The notes under the pieces: generated by a model
What the model was told of the DNA's origin: nothing
Database searches by the model: none
The model's input: the letters and a program-made list of their open reading frames with translations, nothing else
Part shown: positions 47,989-61,400 of the stretch, piece by piece
Position numbering within the stretch: position 1 is the first letter of the stretch
Layout of the letters: each line of letters begins with the position of its first letter
Program-made: the position numbers and the translations under genes
Source of the DNA: Stutzerimonas stutzeri
Lineage (GTDB): Bacteria > Pseudomonadota > Gammaproteobacteria > Pseudomonadales > Pseudomonadaceae
Assembly (NCBI RefSeq): GCF_002890895.1
Contig: NZ_POUL01000002.1
Span: 434,001-498,000, forward strand
Direction of reading: 5' to 3'
DNA: 64,000 nt

Positions 47989-48267
47989 ATGCCCAAAGCC
48001 ATGGCCCGCCACATCCTGGTCAAGACTGAAGCCGAAGCCGCGCAGCTGAAAAAGCGCATCGCCAACGGCGAAGCCTTCGACGTATTGGCAAAGAAATACT
48101 CAACCTGCCCCTCCGGCAAGAAAGGTGGCGACCTGGGAGAGGTCCGTCCGGGGCAGATGGTGCGCAGCATCGACCAGGTGATCTTCAAGAAGCCGCTGCG
48201 CGAGGTGCACGGCCCTGTCAAAAGCCAGTTTGGCTATCACCTGGTGCAGGTGTTCTACCGCGACTGA
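47989..48267 (+). CDS. ppiC: Parvulin-type peptidyl-prolyl cis-trans isomerase PpiC
   Basis: This is a 92-residue single-domain parvulin, the usual length of cytoplasmic PpiC. It has ARHILVKTEAEA at the start, FDVLAKKYSTCPSGKKGGDLG in the middle (core KKYSTCPSGKKGGDLG) and the SQFGYHLVQV end. It speeds isomerisation of X-Pro bonds in the cytoplasm. GAGGAG stands 7 nt upstream of the ATG. It is divergent from the gluconate operon and convergent with zapE, 4 bp apart. Confidence 0.95.
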   Translation: MPKAMARHILVKTEAEAAQLKKRIANGEAFDVLAKKYSTCPSGKKGGDLGEVRPGQMVRSIDQVIFKKPLREVHGPVKSQFGYHLVQVFYRD

Positions 48268-48271
48268 AGAG

Positions 48272-49399
48272 CTAGTCGGTGTTACCGAAACGCTGCAGCT
48301 GCATTTCCCGCAACCGGCTCAGCGTTCGGCGAAAAGCAAAGGACAGATAGCCCTCGGTATAGAGTTCATCCATGGCAACCCAAGCCTCCAGATAGAGCGG
48401 CACGCCTCGGTCGTAGCATTCGTCTACCAGCGCAATGAAGCGTCTGACGCTGTCATCGTTTGCAGCCAGTTTCGGTAGCTCGCGGTCGCCCGCCTCCACC
48501 TGCGCTGCGCCGTCTTCAGTGCCGCGCGCGATGCGCCCCTCACGCTGCTGGCTGCCCAGCTTCGGCACCGCACCAATCAGGATCGCGGAATAGCGATCAC
48601 ACAGCTCGATGAAATCCAGCGCTGAGAACGGCTGCTCGCACAGCGCGGCAAAGCCACACCACAGCACGGAGTCGCTGCTGCATATGACCTGCAATGATCG
48701 ACGCCCGACGTGGACCGGCTGGGTATCAGCAGCCTCCCCTCTGCTCAGAGTGTCGAACACCGAACGCAGCGCCCCGTCTTGGTGTGGTTCGCTGACCCAG
48801 TAGCGTTGTTCGGCTACGCCTGGACGCAGACGATGATCAGCCCCACCGTCGACATTGACGACTTGCATGTGCCGCTCGATTGCATCGATGGCGGGCAGAA
48901 AGCGCTCACGGTTGAATCCGTCAGCATAGAGCTGATCAGGTGGCTGGTTAGAGGTCGCGACGATCACCACGCCCTGCTCGAACATCACCTGGAACAAGCG
49001 CCCCAGAATGATCGCATCACCGATGTCGGCAACGAACAGCTCGTCAAAACACAGCACCCGCACCTCTTCGCTCAGCTCTTTTGCCAATGCCTGCAAGGGG
49101 TCAGGCGTGCCGTTGAGCTGGAACAGACGAATGTGTACCCAGCGCATGAAATGGTGGAAATGCTGCCGTCTTGCTGGCACCTCTAGGCTGCGATGGAACA
49201 TGTCCATCAACCAGGTCTTGCCGCGCCCGACTGGGCCCCACAGGTAAACGCCGCGAAGCGATTCGCCAGACGCATCGCCATGCAGCGCCTCATGGCAGCG
49301 CTGCAGCCGCTCGACCGCGCGCAGCTGGGCGTCGTCACTGACGTAACCCTGACGTGCGATAGCCTGCTGATACAGGGCAAGCGGAGCGCTAAATTCCAT
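48272..49399 (-). CDS. zapE: Cell division ATPase ZapE (AFG1-like)
   Basis: This 375-residue AFG1-family P-loop ATPase has Walker A GPVGRGKT (55-62), Walker B VLCFDELFVADIGDA (~115-129) and the ATSNQPPDQLYADGFNRE segment (~148-165). In E. coli ZapE acts at the Z-ring late in division under stress. The ATG at 49399 was chosen because MEFSAPLALYQQAI is the family start; an extension to 49573 would run into the phoX gene region. No strong ribosome site is visible. Pseudomonads often carry two AFG1-like genes, so the symbol is a family-level call. Confidence 0.85.
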   Translation of the reverse strand: MEFSAPLALYQQAIARQGYVSDDAQLRAVERLQRCHEALHGDASGESLRGVYLWGPVGRGKTWLMDMFHRSLEVPARRQHFHHFMRWVHIRLFQLNGTPDPLQALAKELSEEVRVLCFDELFVADIGDAIILGRLFQVMFEQGVVIVATSNQPPDQLYADGFNRERFLPAIDAIERHMQVVNVDGGADHRLRPGVAEQRYWVSEPHQDGALRSVFDTLSRGEAADTQPVHVGRRSLQVICSSDSVLWCGFAALCEQPFSALDFIELCDRYSAILIGAVPKLGSQQREGRIARGTEDGAAQVEAGDRELPKLAANDDSVRRFIALVDECYDRGVPLYLEAWVAMDELYTEGYLSFAFRRTLSRLREMQLQRFGNTD

Positions 49400-49488
49400 A
49401 ACAAGGCCATTGTGAACAAGGGCGGCGATGGTAACGCAGACAGCCCTGGCGAACAGAACGAGCGAACCGCTCGTCGACCGTGGCGCGG

Positions 49489-49520
49489 GTGTCATTAAGC
49501 TGTCGTAAGCCGAACATAAC
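49489..49520 (+). promoter_or_regulatory. Pho box and -10 of the phoX gene
   Basis: GTGTCAT (49489-49495), TAAG spacer and CTGTCGT (49500-49506) match the two-half-site Pho box (CTGTCAT-N4-CTGTCAT) at 12 of 14 positions. Eight nt later is CATAAC (49515-49520), a reasonable -10, with the start codon 36 nt further on. This predicts induction of phoX by PhoB when phosphate is low. Confidence 0.8.
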
Positions 49521-49555
49521 GTCACAGTCCCGTCGATTACCAATGGAGCTGCGTC

Positions 49556-51544
49556 GTGACTGACGATAATCAAAACATACTGTTCGGCAATGGCGATGAG
49601 TTGCCTAGCAACCGCTCAGCCAACCCTCACATCCAGGATGTCATCGATGCGGGGCGCCGCAAGGTTGTGGCCGGAGGCGCGGCGTTCGGCGCGCTGGCCT
49701 TTCTCGGCGGGCTGCCTTCGATGGCCACTGCAGCCGAGCCGGCTGGGGTCGGCAGCGGGTCGCCCTTTCAACGGCGTAACCGTCTCCCCTTCGGGGCGGT
49801 TGCAGTGACCCGAGCCGATGCCATTACGGTTCCCGCTGGCTTCTCCGCGAAAGCCTTTATCCCTTGGGGCACGCCGATCTGTGGAAGCTATCCAGCATTC
49901 CTCGAAGACGCCAGCAACAGTGCGGAAGATCAGGCCCAGCAGACAGGCATGCACCACGACGGCATGCATTTCTTTCCCATGAATGCGCGCTTCAAAGGCC
50001 GAAAGAGTGACCACGGTCTGCTGGTGCTGAACCATGAGTACATCGATGCACCTCTGCTGCATCCCAACGGCCCGACAGTTGTTGATGGCAAACGCGTGGA
50101 CGCCGATGAGGTGCGCAAGGAGATCAATGCGCACGGCGTTTCCGTTGTCGAAGTGCGCCGCGGCCCGCAGGGAGACTGGTCAGTACTGCCTTCGGCACGC
50201 AATCGTCGCATAACCGGTGCCACGCCGATGCGCATCGAAGGTCCTGCCCGTGGTCATGACCTGATGAAGACCCGCTACAGCCCGAGCGGCACCTCCACCC
50301 GCGGAACGCTGAACAACTGCTCGAATGGCTACACCCCCTGGGGCACCTACCTGACGTGTGAGGAAAACTGGGCGGGCTATTTCGCCACTCGCGACGCTGA
50401 ATTGCCTCGCCATCTGGAGCGGTACGGCCTCCGTTCAACCGGGCGCTACGGCTGGGAAACCATTCGCGGCGACGAATTCGAGCGTTTTGACGCAACCACA
50501 ACGGCGGCAGACCCGCGCGCCGACTATCGTAACGAGCCGAATACCTTCGGCTGGATCGTGGAAATCGATCCCTTTGACCCCGATGCCACGCCGGTCAAGC
50601 ACACAGCGCTGGGTCGCTTTGGTCATGAAGGCATTGTGTTCGCGCCAACCAAAGCAGGCTGGCCGCTGGTTTGTTACTCCGGCGACGACTCGCAAAACGA
50701 GTACATCTACAAATACATCAGCCGCGACAAGTACCGCCCGCAGCGCAGCGACGGCCGGCTGCTCGACGATGGCACCCTGTACGTTGCACGCTTCAACCCG
50801 GACGGCAGCGGCGACTGGTTAGCGCTGGATATCGAAGACGCTGCCTTCCAGCAGGCCTGTGCTGCAGCGAACGTCAGTTTTGCCGATCAGGGCGAGGTGT
50901 TGATCAACACTCGCCTAGCGGCGGATATCGTCGGGGCTACCAAAATGGATCGTCCTGAATGGGGCGCCGTACATCCCGATACGGGCGAAGTGTATTTTAC
51001 CCTTACCAACAACAGCTCGAGGCAGGAAGCCGACGCAGCCAACCCCCGCGCGCCGAACCCCACCGGCCACATCATCCGCTGGCGTGAGGAAGGTAAGCAT
51101 CAGGTGGGCACACGGTTCCAGTGGGACCTCTATCTGCTCGCCGGGCCGCAGAGTGACAGCCGTGATCCGCGCGGTCGGCCACTGACTGACGAGAACATCA
51201 TGGCGAGCCCCGACGGACTCTGGTTCGACGATGAAGGTCGCCTTTGGATCCAGACCGACATGAGCGGAAGCCAGCTGCGCAGCGGTCCCTTCGGCAACAA
51301 TCAGATGTTGGTGTCAGACCCGAAGAGCGGCGAAACCAAGCGCTTCATGGTCGGCCCTCTGGGCGCCGAGGTCACCGGTATTACCGCCACCCCGGACTTC
51401 CGTACGCTGTTCGTGAATATCCAGCATCCAGGGGAAGGCTCGACGTCAACCGAGTACACCAGCGCCTGGCCAGATGGCCCGGGCCGCAGGCCTCGCTCGG
51501 CAACGGTCATCATCACCCGTGATGATGGCGGGCGTATTCTCTAG
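49556..51544 (+). CDS. phoX: PhoX family alkaline phosphatase (DUF839), Tat-exported
   Basis: This 662-residue phosphatase matches PhoX, a Ca/Fe-dependent enzyme that releases phosphate from organic esters in the periplasm or outside. A Tat signal is clear: twin Arg34-Arg35 in GRRKVVAGGAAF, then a hydrophobic stretch to SMATA. PhoX hallmarks include LNHEYIDAPLL (~160-170), NNCSNGYTPWGTYLTCEENW (~257-276, with Cys259 and Cys271) and LGRFGHEGIVF near 355. The start is the GTG at 49556 with GGAG upstream. A strong Pho box lies ahead, and the gene is divergent from zapE. Confidence 0.93.
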   Translation: MTDDNQNILFGNGDELPSNRSANPHIQDVIDAGRRKVVAGGAAFGALAFLGGLPSMATAAEPAGVGSGSPFQRRNRLPFGAVAVTRADAITVPAGFSAKAFIPWGTPICGSYPAFLEDASNSAEDQAQQTGMHHDGMHFFPMNARFKGRKSDHGLLVLNHEYIDAPLLHPNGPTVVDGKRVDADEVRKEINAHGVSVVEVRRGPQGDWSVLPSARNRRITGATPMRIEGPARGHDLMKTRYSPSGTSTRGTLNNCSNGYTPWGTYLTCEENWAGYFATRDAELPRHLERYGLRSTGRYGWETIRGDEFERFDATTTAADPRADYRNEPNTFGWIVEIDPFDPDATPVKHTALGRFGHEGIVFAPTKAGWPLVCYSGDDSQNEYIYKYISRDKYRPQRSDGRLLDDGTLYVARFNPDGSGDWLALDIEDAAFQQACAAANVSFADQGEVLINTRLAADIVGATKMDRPEWGAVHPDTGEVYFTLTNNSSRQEADAANPRAPNPTGHIIRWREEGKHQVGTRFQWDLYLLAGPQSDSRDPRGRPLTDENIMASPDGLWFDDEGRLWIQTDMSGSQLRSGPFGNNQMLVSDPKSGETKRFMVGPLGAEVTGITATPDFRTLFVNIQHPGEGSTSTEYTSAWPDGPGRRPRSATVIITRDDGGRIL

Positions 51545-51552
51545 CCCGAAGC

Positions 51553-51575
51553 GGCGTCCGGCTCACCCGGACGCC
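51553..51575. terminator. Hairpin between convergent phoX and perM-like genes
   Basis: GGCGTCCGG/CCGGACGCC (51553-51561, 51567-51575) forms a perfect 9-bp GC stem with a 5-nt loop between the two stops. T-runs are lacking on both sides, so its strength as a terminator is uncertain. Confidence 0.6.
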
Positions 51576-52633
51576 TACTGGGGGGAAGGTTTGGCGTCAG
51601 GAGTGATAAACAAGGCCCATGACGACATGAACAAAGCAGCAATCAGCGGCCCGATGACGAAGCCGTTCAAGCCAAACAGGGCGAGCCCGCCCAACGTCGA
51701 AATCAGCACCAGATAGTCAGGCATTTTGGTGTCCTTACCCACCAGAATCGGCCGCAGGAAATTGTCCACCAGGCCAATCACCAGAACGCCATAGAGCGTC
51801 AGGATCACGCTCTGTAAAACCATTCCCTGCAGCAGGAAATAGATCGCCACAGGTGCCCAGATCAACCCGGCGCCAATCGCGGGCAGCAAGGAAAGAAACG
51901 CCATCATCACGCCCCAGAGCAACGAGCCTGGGATTCCCAGGACAGCGAAGATCACCCCACCGAGGAATCCCTGGGTAGCCGCCACGACAATGTTGCCTTT
52001 GACCGTGGCCCTGACCACGCGGGTGAATTTGCTGAACAGCCGCCGCTTCTGGTTATCGGTCAGTGGCAGTGCGCGACGAATCTTGGCAACCAGCTCGCGC
52101 CCGTCTCGGATGAAGAAAAACAGCAGATAGGTCATCACGAAAAAGCTGACCAGAAACTGGAAGGTGCCCTGGCCGAAACTGAACGCCTTGGTTGCCAGGA
52201 ACTGACTGCCCTGCAAGGCGCCACTGGCAAGCCGTTCACGCATCTGGTCGAGATTGCCGAGCCCAAAGCGTTGCAACTGTCGTTGCGCCGACTCAGGCAG
52301 CATCTCCTTGGCGCCGCCCACGAACTCGCCGACGTCGAGTTCTCCGCTTTCCATCTGTTGATACAGCGATGAGCCCTCCTGAACCAGCAGACCCGCAATC
52401 AGGATCACTGGCAGTACCGCAACGACCAGGCAAACCGTCAAGGTGATGATCGCCGTCAGGTTTCGCCTGTGCCCCATGCGGCGTTGCAGGCGGCGTTGCA
52501 GCGGCGCAAAGATGATCGCGAGAATAACGGCCCAGAACACGGCCCCGTAAAAGGGAAGCAGTATCCAGCCGAAGGCGATGCTCACAATGAGCAATAGAGC
52601 GAGAAAGACTTTCTGCTCAAGAGTGGTGTTCAC
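51575..52633 (-). CDS. AI-2E family (PerM-like) membrane transporter
   Basis: This 352-residue inner-membrane protein has seven or eight helices in the AI-2E exporter/PerM pattern: two N-terminal helices (~12-45), one near 60-85, then a soluble stretch (~90-150) and a C-terminal block with LLPAIGAGLIWAPVAIYFLLQG (core LLPAIGAGLIWAPVAIYFL, ~245-263) and GLVDNFLRPILVGKDTKMPD near 285-304. The family includes AI-2 exporters and Na+/H+ antiporters; the substrate cannot be told. It stands alone. Confidence 0.9.
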   Translation of the reverse strand: MNTTLEQKVFLALLLIVSIAFGWILLPFYGAVFWAVILAIIFAPLQRRLQRRMGHRRNLTAIITLTVCLVVAVLPVILIAGLLVQEGSSLYQQMESGELDVGEFVGGAKEMLPESAQRQLQRFGLGNLDQMRERLASGALQGSQFLATKAFSFGQGTFQFLVSFFVMTYLLFFFIRDGRELVAKIRRALPLTDNQKRRLFSKFTRVVRATVKGNIVVAATQGFLGGVIFAVLGIPGSLLWGVMMAFLSLLPAIGAGLIWAPVAIYFLLQGMVLQSVILTLYGVLVIGLVDNFLRPILVGKDTKMPDYLVLISTLGGLALFGLNGFVIGPLIAALFMSSWALFITPDAKPSPQ

Positions 52634-52768
52634 GAATACTTCCTATCGCTGCGGTTGTATCCGTTAGTCAGCGATTGGCGTCAGGAGTGCTGACGGGCCA
52701 CGATCCAGCGAAACAGCGGACGCGCTGGCGACGATACGTCGTGCCAGCGCTAACCGTATCGACGAGAG

Positions 52769-54085
52769 TTACAGCGTCATCGCGGCAATCCAGCCGAACG
52801 CAAGAAGCGGCAGGTTGTAGTGCAGGAAGGTCGGAACCACGGTATCCCAGATATGGTTGTGCTGGCCGTCGGCATTCAACCCAGCGGTCGGCCCGAGCGT
52901 CGAGTCCGAAGCGGGCGACCCCGCATCACCCAGCGCACCCGCCGTGCCCACCAAACTGACGATTGCCAGCGGACTGAAGCCAAGCTCCAACCCCAGCGGT
53001 ACGAAGATCGCAGCGATGATCGGTACCGTGGAGAAGGAGGAGCCGATGCCGATGGTGACCAGCAACCCCACCAGCAGCATCATCAGTGCGCCGATGGCCT
53101 TGCTGTTTCCAATCCAGGCGGCAGACGTATCGACCAGCGTTTTCACCTCGCCGGTTTCGCGCATCACTTCGGCAAATCCCGCTGCAGCAATCATGATGAA
53201 GCCGATCATGGCCATCATCTTCATGCCCTCGGTAAACAGATCATCAGCCTCTTTCCAGCGCACCACGCCGGATACGGAGAAGATCACGAAACCAACCAGC
53301 GCGCCGATGATCATCGAGTCCAGCCACAGTTGGACGACGAACGCAGCAGCGACGGCCAACGCAGCCACCAACAAGGTCAGCGGGCTGTAGCTGACACTGA
53401 TGGCTTTCGACTGATCGACCTTGGCGAGGTCGTAGGTGCGCGGCTTGCGATAGCTGAACATGGCAATCAGCAGGCCGGTCAGCATGCCGACCGCTGGAAT
53501 CAGCATGGCCTGACTGACATTGATTCCGGCGATGTCCGCACCACTCTTAGCCACGTTTGCCAGCAGAATCTCATGCAGAAAGATGCTACCGAAGCCCACC
53601 GGCAGAAACATGTAGGGCGTGACCAGGCCGAATGCGAGTACGCAGGCAATCAAGCGCCTGTCGATCCGCAACTTGCTCAGCACGTAGAGCAACGGCGGAA
53701 CCAGCAAAGGGATGAAGGCGATATGGATCGGCAGGATATTCTGCGACGACACGGCGACCGCCAGCAGTAGACCGATCATCAACCACTTCACAGCCCCCGC
53801 GGAGTCCGACTCGTGCCGGCCGACCATGGCCAAAGCACGATCAGCCAGCGCATGGGCCAATCCACTCTTGCCGATCGCAACAGCGAATGCTCCCAGCAAG
53901 GCGTAGGAAAGCGCTACCGTCGCGCCACCACCCAGCCCTTTGTTAAAAGCTGCAAGGCTGCCGTCCAGTCCCAATCCGCCCAGGACGCCGCCGGCAAGCG
54001 CGCCGGCAATCAGTGCCACTACCACGTGAACCCTGCACAGGCTAAGAATCAGCATGATGCCGACTGCCGCTACCACTGCATTCAT
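52769..54085 (-). CDS. Na+/H+ antiporter family protein (NhaC/YuiF-like)
   Basis: This 438-residue inner-membrane carrier has about eleven helices. It begins [25 protein letters not shown] and shows [20 protein letters not shown] (~114-133), a [27 protein letters not shown] stretch (~355-375 begin) and [19 protein letters not shown] near 395-413, features of the NhaC-like superfamily. Some relatives carry methionine or other amino acids, so the ion or solute is uncertain. The ATG at 54085 has GGGGAG 6 nt upstream; an upstream frame to 54139 is not needed. Confidence 0.85.
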   Translation of the reverse strand: MNAVVAAVGIMLILSLCRVHVVVALIAGALAGGVLGGLGLDGSLAAFNKGLGGGATVALSYALLGAFAVAIGKSGLAHALADRALAMVGRHESDSAGAVKWLMIGLLLAVAVSSQNILPIHIAFIPLLVPPLLYVLSKLRIDRRLIACVLAFGLVTPYMFLPVGFGSIFLHEILLANVAKSGADIAGINVSQAMLIPAVGMLTGLLIAMFSYRKPRTYDLAKVDQSKAISVSYSPLTLLVAALAVAAAFVVQLWLDSMIIGALVGFVIFSVSGVVRWKEADDLFTEGMKMMAMIGFIMIAAAGFAEVMRETGEVKTLVDTSAAWIGNSKAIGALMMLLVGLLVTIGIGSSFSTVPIIAAIFVPLGLELGFSPLAIVSLVGTAGALGDAGSPASDSTLGPTAGLNADGQHNHIWDTVVPTFLHYNLPLLAFGWIAAMTL

Positions 54086-54264
54086 TTCAACTCCCCGAAA
54101 GCGGCGAACGCCGATAAAAAGCCGGGCACTGTGCCGCAAGCCCGAGAGAGTGTCAAAAGCGCTGCATGGGCAGTGCAGCGGTTACGTCTGGTAGCTCGCT
54201 GCACAACGGCGACAGCCGAACACAAACCGGTAGAATGCGGCCTTTCGCCTTACCGGATCGACCA

Positions 54265-54621
54265 GTGGAAATATTCAAAGAGTTTACTTTCGAGTCAGCC
54301 CACCGCTTGCCCCATGTACCCGAAGGGCATAAATGCGGCCGTCTACACGGGCACTCGTTCCGGGTTGCGATTTACCTTGAAGGCGAGGTGAACCCCCATA
54401 CCGGCTGGATCCGGGACTTCAGCGAGATCAAGCAGATCTTCAAGCCAGTCTATGAACGACTAGACCATAACTATCTGAACGATTTGCCCGGCCTCGAGAA
54501 TCCAACCAGCGAAAACCTTGCCGTATGGATCTGGGATGAGCTGAAGCCGTTGTTGCCAGAGCTTTCGCGGATACGTATCCATGAAACCTGCACCAGTGGC
54601 TGCGAATACCGCGGCCACTGA
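54265..54621 (+). CDS. queD: 6-carboxy-5,6,7,8-tetrahydropterin synthase QueD
   Basis: QueD makes 6-carboxytetrahydropterin from dihydroneopterin triphosphate, the second step of queuosine and 7-deazaguanine synthesis. The 118-residue enzyme has zinc ligands His13, His28 and His30 ([16 protein letters not shown]), catalytic Cys24, the LDHNYLND motif and the [10 protein letters not shown] end with a conserved Glu. The start is a GTG at 54265, which gives the family [13 protein letters not shown] start; GGA stands 8 nt upstream. It converges with ligA. Confidence 0.95.
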   Translation: MEIFKEFTFESAHRLPHVPEGHKCGRLHGHSFRVAIYLEGEVNPHTGWIRDFSEIKQIFKPVYERLDHNYLNDLPGLENPTSENLAVWIWDELKPLLPELSRIRIHETCTSGCEYRGH

Positions 54622-54708
54622 AGTCGGAGCCAAAGCGGTAGCCGAGTCCGCTCAGGTAGCCAGCGTGCGCCACGTTTGTGAGCTTAGTGAACGTCTCCCC
54701 GCTCGAAA

Positions 54709-54745
54709 ACCAGGCTGCCATCGTTGCGATGGCAGCCTGGTCGGT
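54709..54745. terminator. Terminator between queD and ligA with a 15-bp perfect stem
   Basis: ACCAGGCTGCCATCG/CGATGGCAGCCTGGT (54709-54723, 54727-54741) pairs perfectly over 15 bp with a 3-nt loop. On the - strand the stem is followed by TTTTCG, so it should terminate ligA; on the + strand there is no T-run. Confidence 0.8.
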
Positions 54746-54776
54746 CATTCCTTATGCAGCTGGCCCCCTATCACGG

Positions 54777-57485
<2,709 letters not shown>

Positions 57486-58307
57486 TCAACGCTTGGTGGT
57501 CATCTGCCGACGCTCATAATCGACAATGCGCTGGCGATAATGCTCGATGGTCTGAGCGGTCAGCACGCTGCGCTGATCGTCCTTGAGCTCGCCGTTGAGC
57601 TCCTGTGACAACTTCCGAGCAGCGGCAACCATGACATCGAAAGCTTGCTTCGGATGGCGCGGGCCTGGCAGACCCAGAAAGAAGCTCACGGCTGGGGTAG
57701 TAAAGTGGTCGATGTCATCCAGATCGAAAGTGCCAGGTTTGACCGCGTTGGCCATGGAGAACAGCACTTCGCCGTTGCCCGCCATGCTTTCGTGACGATG
57801 GAAGATGTCCATCTCACCGAAGCGCAGACCGCTTTCCAGAATATTCTGCAACAGTGCAGGACCACGGAAGCCGTGCGGATCACGCGAGATCACATTGATG
57901 ACAAGCACTTCCTCGACGGGAGGCAGATCCTGATCGAAATGCTCATTCGATTCCGCCTCTTCGTCCGCTACCGGATCCAGCAGCGTCGGAACAGGAGCAT
58001 CGTCGCTCGAGAAATGCAGATCGCCCTGCCGCGGCTCGGCGGTACGACGCTTACCGGTTTCGCGCGCGCTCATTGAGGGAAGATCGGTTTCGTCCAGTGA
58101 GGGCTCGTTGTTTCGACTCACGACACGCGGCGGGCCCAACAGCTCGTTCGATTCATCTTCATCGGGAAGATTGCTCGCGATGTTGCGGTCCAGCTTGAAT
58201 TTCAACTTGCCCTTGCTACCGCGCATCCGCCGCCAGCCATCAAAAAGAATGCCGGCGATGACAATGATGCCGATGACGATCAGCCACTCGCGCAGACCGA
58301 TATCCAT
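57486..58307 (-). CDS. zipA: Cell division protein ZipA
   Basis: ZipA anchors FtsZ filaments to the inner membrane. The 273-residue protein has the N-out single membrane helix (~8-25, [18 protein letters not shown]), a basic then acidic, Pro-rich linker (~26-130) and the C-terminal FtsZ-binding domain (~135-262; [20 protein letters not shown] and the [19 protein letters not shown] segment). The ATG at 58307 gives [11 protein letters not shown]; an upstream frame to 58370 is not supported. It is 180 bp downstream of smc on the same strand. Confidence 0.94.
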   Translation of the reverse strand: MDIGLREWLIVIGIIVIAGILFDGWRRMRGSKGKLKFKLDRNIASNLPDEDESNELLGPPRVVSRNNEPSLDETDLPSMSARETGKRRTAEPRQGDLHFSSDDAPVPTLLDPVADEEAESNEHFDQDLPPVEEVLVINVISRDPHGFRGPALLQNILESGLRFGEMDIFHRHESMAGNGEVLFSMANAVKPGTFDLDDIDHFTTPAVSFFLGLPGPRHPKQAFDVMVAAARKLSQELNGELKDDQRSVLTAQTIEHYRQRIVDYERRQMTTKR

Positions 58308-58487
58308 TAATGCTTGAACCCCTGAAATCGATGATAAAGACGCAGATTCACAGCCGCTGAACAGGCTCATCTGCGCATCGTAAAAATTGCGCTCTAAACT
58401 AGCACGACGAACGGTAGTTTTGCACCGCCCGACACCGCTCTTTTATTGGTCTTCCAACACCTTCCACTGCGCTTGAAACAGCGCCAT

Positions 58488-61400
58488 TCAAGCTTCTACG
58501 AGCGCTACCGCCTGCTCCACGTCGACCGCGACCAGCCTTGAACATCCCGGTTCGTGCATGGTCACGCCCATCAGCTGGTCGGCCATTTCCATCGCAATCT
58601 TGTTGTGCGTGATGTAAATGAACTGCACCTTCTCTGACATCTCCTTAACCAGCCGCGCATAGCGCCCAACGTTGGCGTCATCCAAAGGCGCATCCACTTC
58701 GTCCAACATGCAGAACGGTGCCGGATTGAGTTGAAAGATCGCAAACACCAACGCCAGCGCGGTCAGTGCCTTCTCACCGCCTGACAGCAGATGGATAGTG
58801 CTGTTCTTCTTACCCGGCGGACGCGCCATGATCGCCACCCCGGTATCGAGTAAATCTTCCCCGGTAAGTTCCAGATAAGCGTTGCCACCACCGAAAACCT
58901 TCGGAAAAAGCGCCTGCAAACCGGAATTGATCTGGTCGAAGGTTTCCTTGAAGCGATTGCGCGTTTCCTTGTCGATCTTGCGGATGACGTTTTCCAGCGT
59001 ATCAAGTGCTTCAGCCAGGTCGTCGTTCTGCGCATCGAGATAGCGTTTGCGCTCCGATTGCTGCTGGTATTCGTCGATCGCCGCGAGGTTGATCGGGCCA
59101 AGGCGCTGGATGCGCGCAGCCAGACGCTCGAGTTCGTCCTCCCACGCCGCCTCGCCGGCCTCGGCAGGCAGCGTCGCCAGAACGCCATGCAGGTCGAAAC
59201 CATCCTCATGCAACTGGTCCTGTAGCGTCTTGCGCCGGACGCTAAGGGCCTGCCAGTCCATCCGCTGCTGCTCCAGTTGGCCACGCAGCAATTGTGCCTG
59301 CTGCTCGGCCTGCGTCCGGCGCTTCTCAGCATCACGCAGCTCGCGATCGGCGTCTTCGAGCGCCAGACGCGCCAGCTTGAGCTCTTCTTCGACGCCCATG
59401 CGCCGCTCCAGCAGTTCTTCGAACTTCATGCGCAGCTCTTCAAGCGGCGCCTCGCCCTCCTCCAGATTCAGATTCAGCTGCTCGCGGCGCTCCACGGCGC
59501 GTTCGAACTGCTGCTCCAGGCGTTCCAGCGCCTGGCGGATCGAGTCATGCTGGGCCCTCAGCGAGCCAATCCGCACGGCCAGCTGGTGCGCGTGATCCTT
59601 GTGCTGGCGGGCGTCCTGGCGAACCCGGTCGAGTTGTTCCCGAATCGTGTCGCGGTTCGCCAGCAATGACTCGCGCTGCTCGGTATCGACGGCCATCGCG
59701 TCGAGCGCATCCTGCAACTGCAGCCGCGACTCGCCCAGCTGCTCGGTTTCCAGGGCGCGCTGCTCGGAGAGCTCCAGGAGCTCCTCATCCAGCCGGCGCC
59801 GACGCAGGCTCAGCTGCTCCAGCTTGGCCTGGCTGGCCGACAAGCGAGCATTCAATTCGCCTTGCTGACGGGACAGTTCCTGGTGCTGGCGTCGTTGTTG
59901 CTCGCGGCGTTCCTCTTGCTCGCGTTGCGCCTCTCGCAGTTGGCCGAGCTTTTCGGCCAACTGATCGAGGCTCGCCTCACAGTCATCACGTTCAGTCTGC
60001 AACAGCGCCAGCTCCTGGCTGCGCGCCAACAGCCCGGACTCGGCCTCCCCGGCTCGCTTGACCCTGAGAAAATGCCGACCAACCCAGTAGCCGTCACGGC
60101 TGATTAAGCTCTCGCCATCACCGAGTGAGCCACGTGCTGCTAAGGCCTGCTCGAGGTCGTCCACCGGGCGCACCCGCCCCAGCCATGGCGACAGATCGGT
60201 CGAGGAGTCGACCTTGTCCAGCAGACTTCCGTCGATCAGGCCGCGTCCCTGTGCGGCACTGACCAGACGCAAGTCGCCCTGTTCGAAGCCACTCATGTCC
60301 AGGCCGTCGAAGGTGTCCAGTAGTACCGCCTGCAGATCCGCGCCCAGCACGGTTTCGACGGCCAGCTCCCAGCCCGGCTCGACGCGTAGCCCTTCGGCCA
60401 GGCGCGGTCGCTGGTCGAGCGCTCTCTCATGCAGCCAATCGGAAACACCTTTCCCAGGATCCATGGCGGCCTGCTGCAGGGCTTCCAGCGAGGCAATACG
60501 GCCATCCATACGCTGCAACTGGCCCAGCGCCTCCTGCTCGGCGCGGCTCGCCTGTTGCAGCTGTTCACGGAGGCCCTCGAGTTGCTGATCGGTCAGCTCC
60601 TGTGCCGCAGACAGCTCCTCGAGATTCATCTCGCCGACGGCCAACTGTTCGCTCATCTCGGTAACCATGGCATCTTCCGGATCGCCGGCGAGCAAGCTGA
60701 GTTCGTCCTCAAGACGTCGCCGACGCTCGGCCAGCCGCTCCAGGCTCTGTTCAAGCTGCTGGATACGCGACTGCTCGACCTCCGCCGTTCGGCGCGGTTC
60801 GGCGCTCTGCTGGTTGAACCGCTCCCACTGGTCTTGCCAGTGCTGCATGGTTGTCTCGGATTCTTCGAGCTGGGCGGCAGTCTCTTCAGCGGCCGCGCCT
60901 GCGATCTCTTGCTCCGGCTCGAGCATGGCCAGCTCTTCACCAAGGGTGGCGAGCACGGTCCGGTCGTGCCCCAGATGAGATTCGGTTTCCAGTCGGGCCC
61001 GCTCAGCCTCTCGCAGATCGTCCTGCAGCTGACGCAAACGCTGTTGGCCATGCTGGATGCTCTGCTCGACGCGTGCGATATCACCGCCGACCGAATAGAA
61101 GCGCCCCTGAACGAGGTTGAAGCGCTCCGACAGTTCGTGGTGGCCGTCGCGCAGACGCTCGATGCTGGCGTCGGCATTGCGTTGCTCAGCAATCAGCGCT
61201 TCGAAGCTGACCTCTTGGTCGCCGATCACCTGCTCGCGCTGACCCACCTGAGCATTCAGCGTTTGCCAGCGCAGTGCCGTCAGCTGGGCCTTCAGCTGGC
61301 GCTCCTCGGCTTTGTACTCCTGATACTTCTCCGCCGACTGCGCCTGGCGATGCAGGCGTTCCAGCTGGCGCTCGAGCTCTTCGCGCAGATCGGTCAGGCG

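Noticed and set aside
52820-53770. A 316-codon open frame opposite the NhaC-like gene
   Set aside because: It is very rich in Gln, His, Arg and Asp from reversed hydrophobic codons, the usual shadow of a membrane protein gene.
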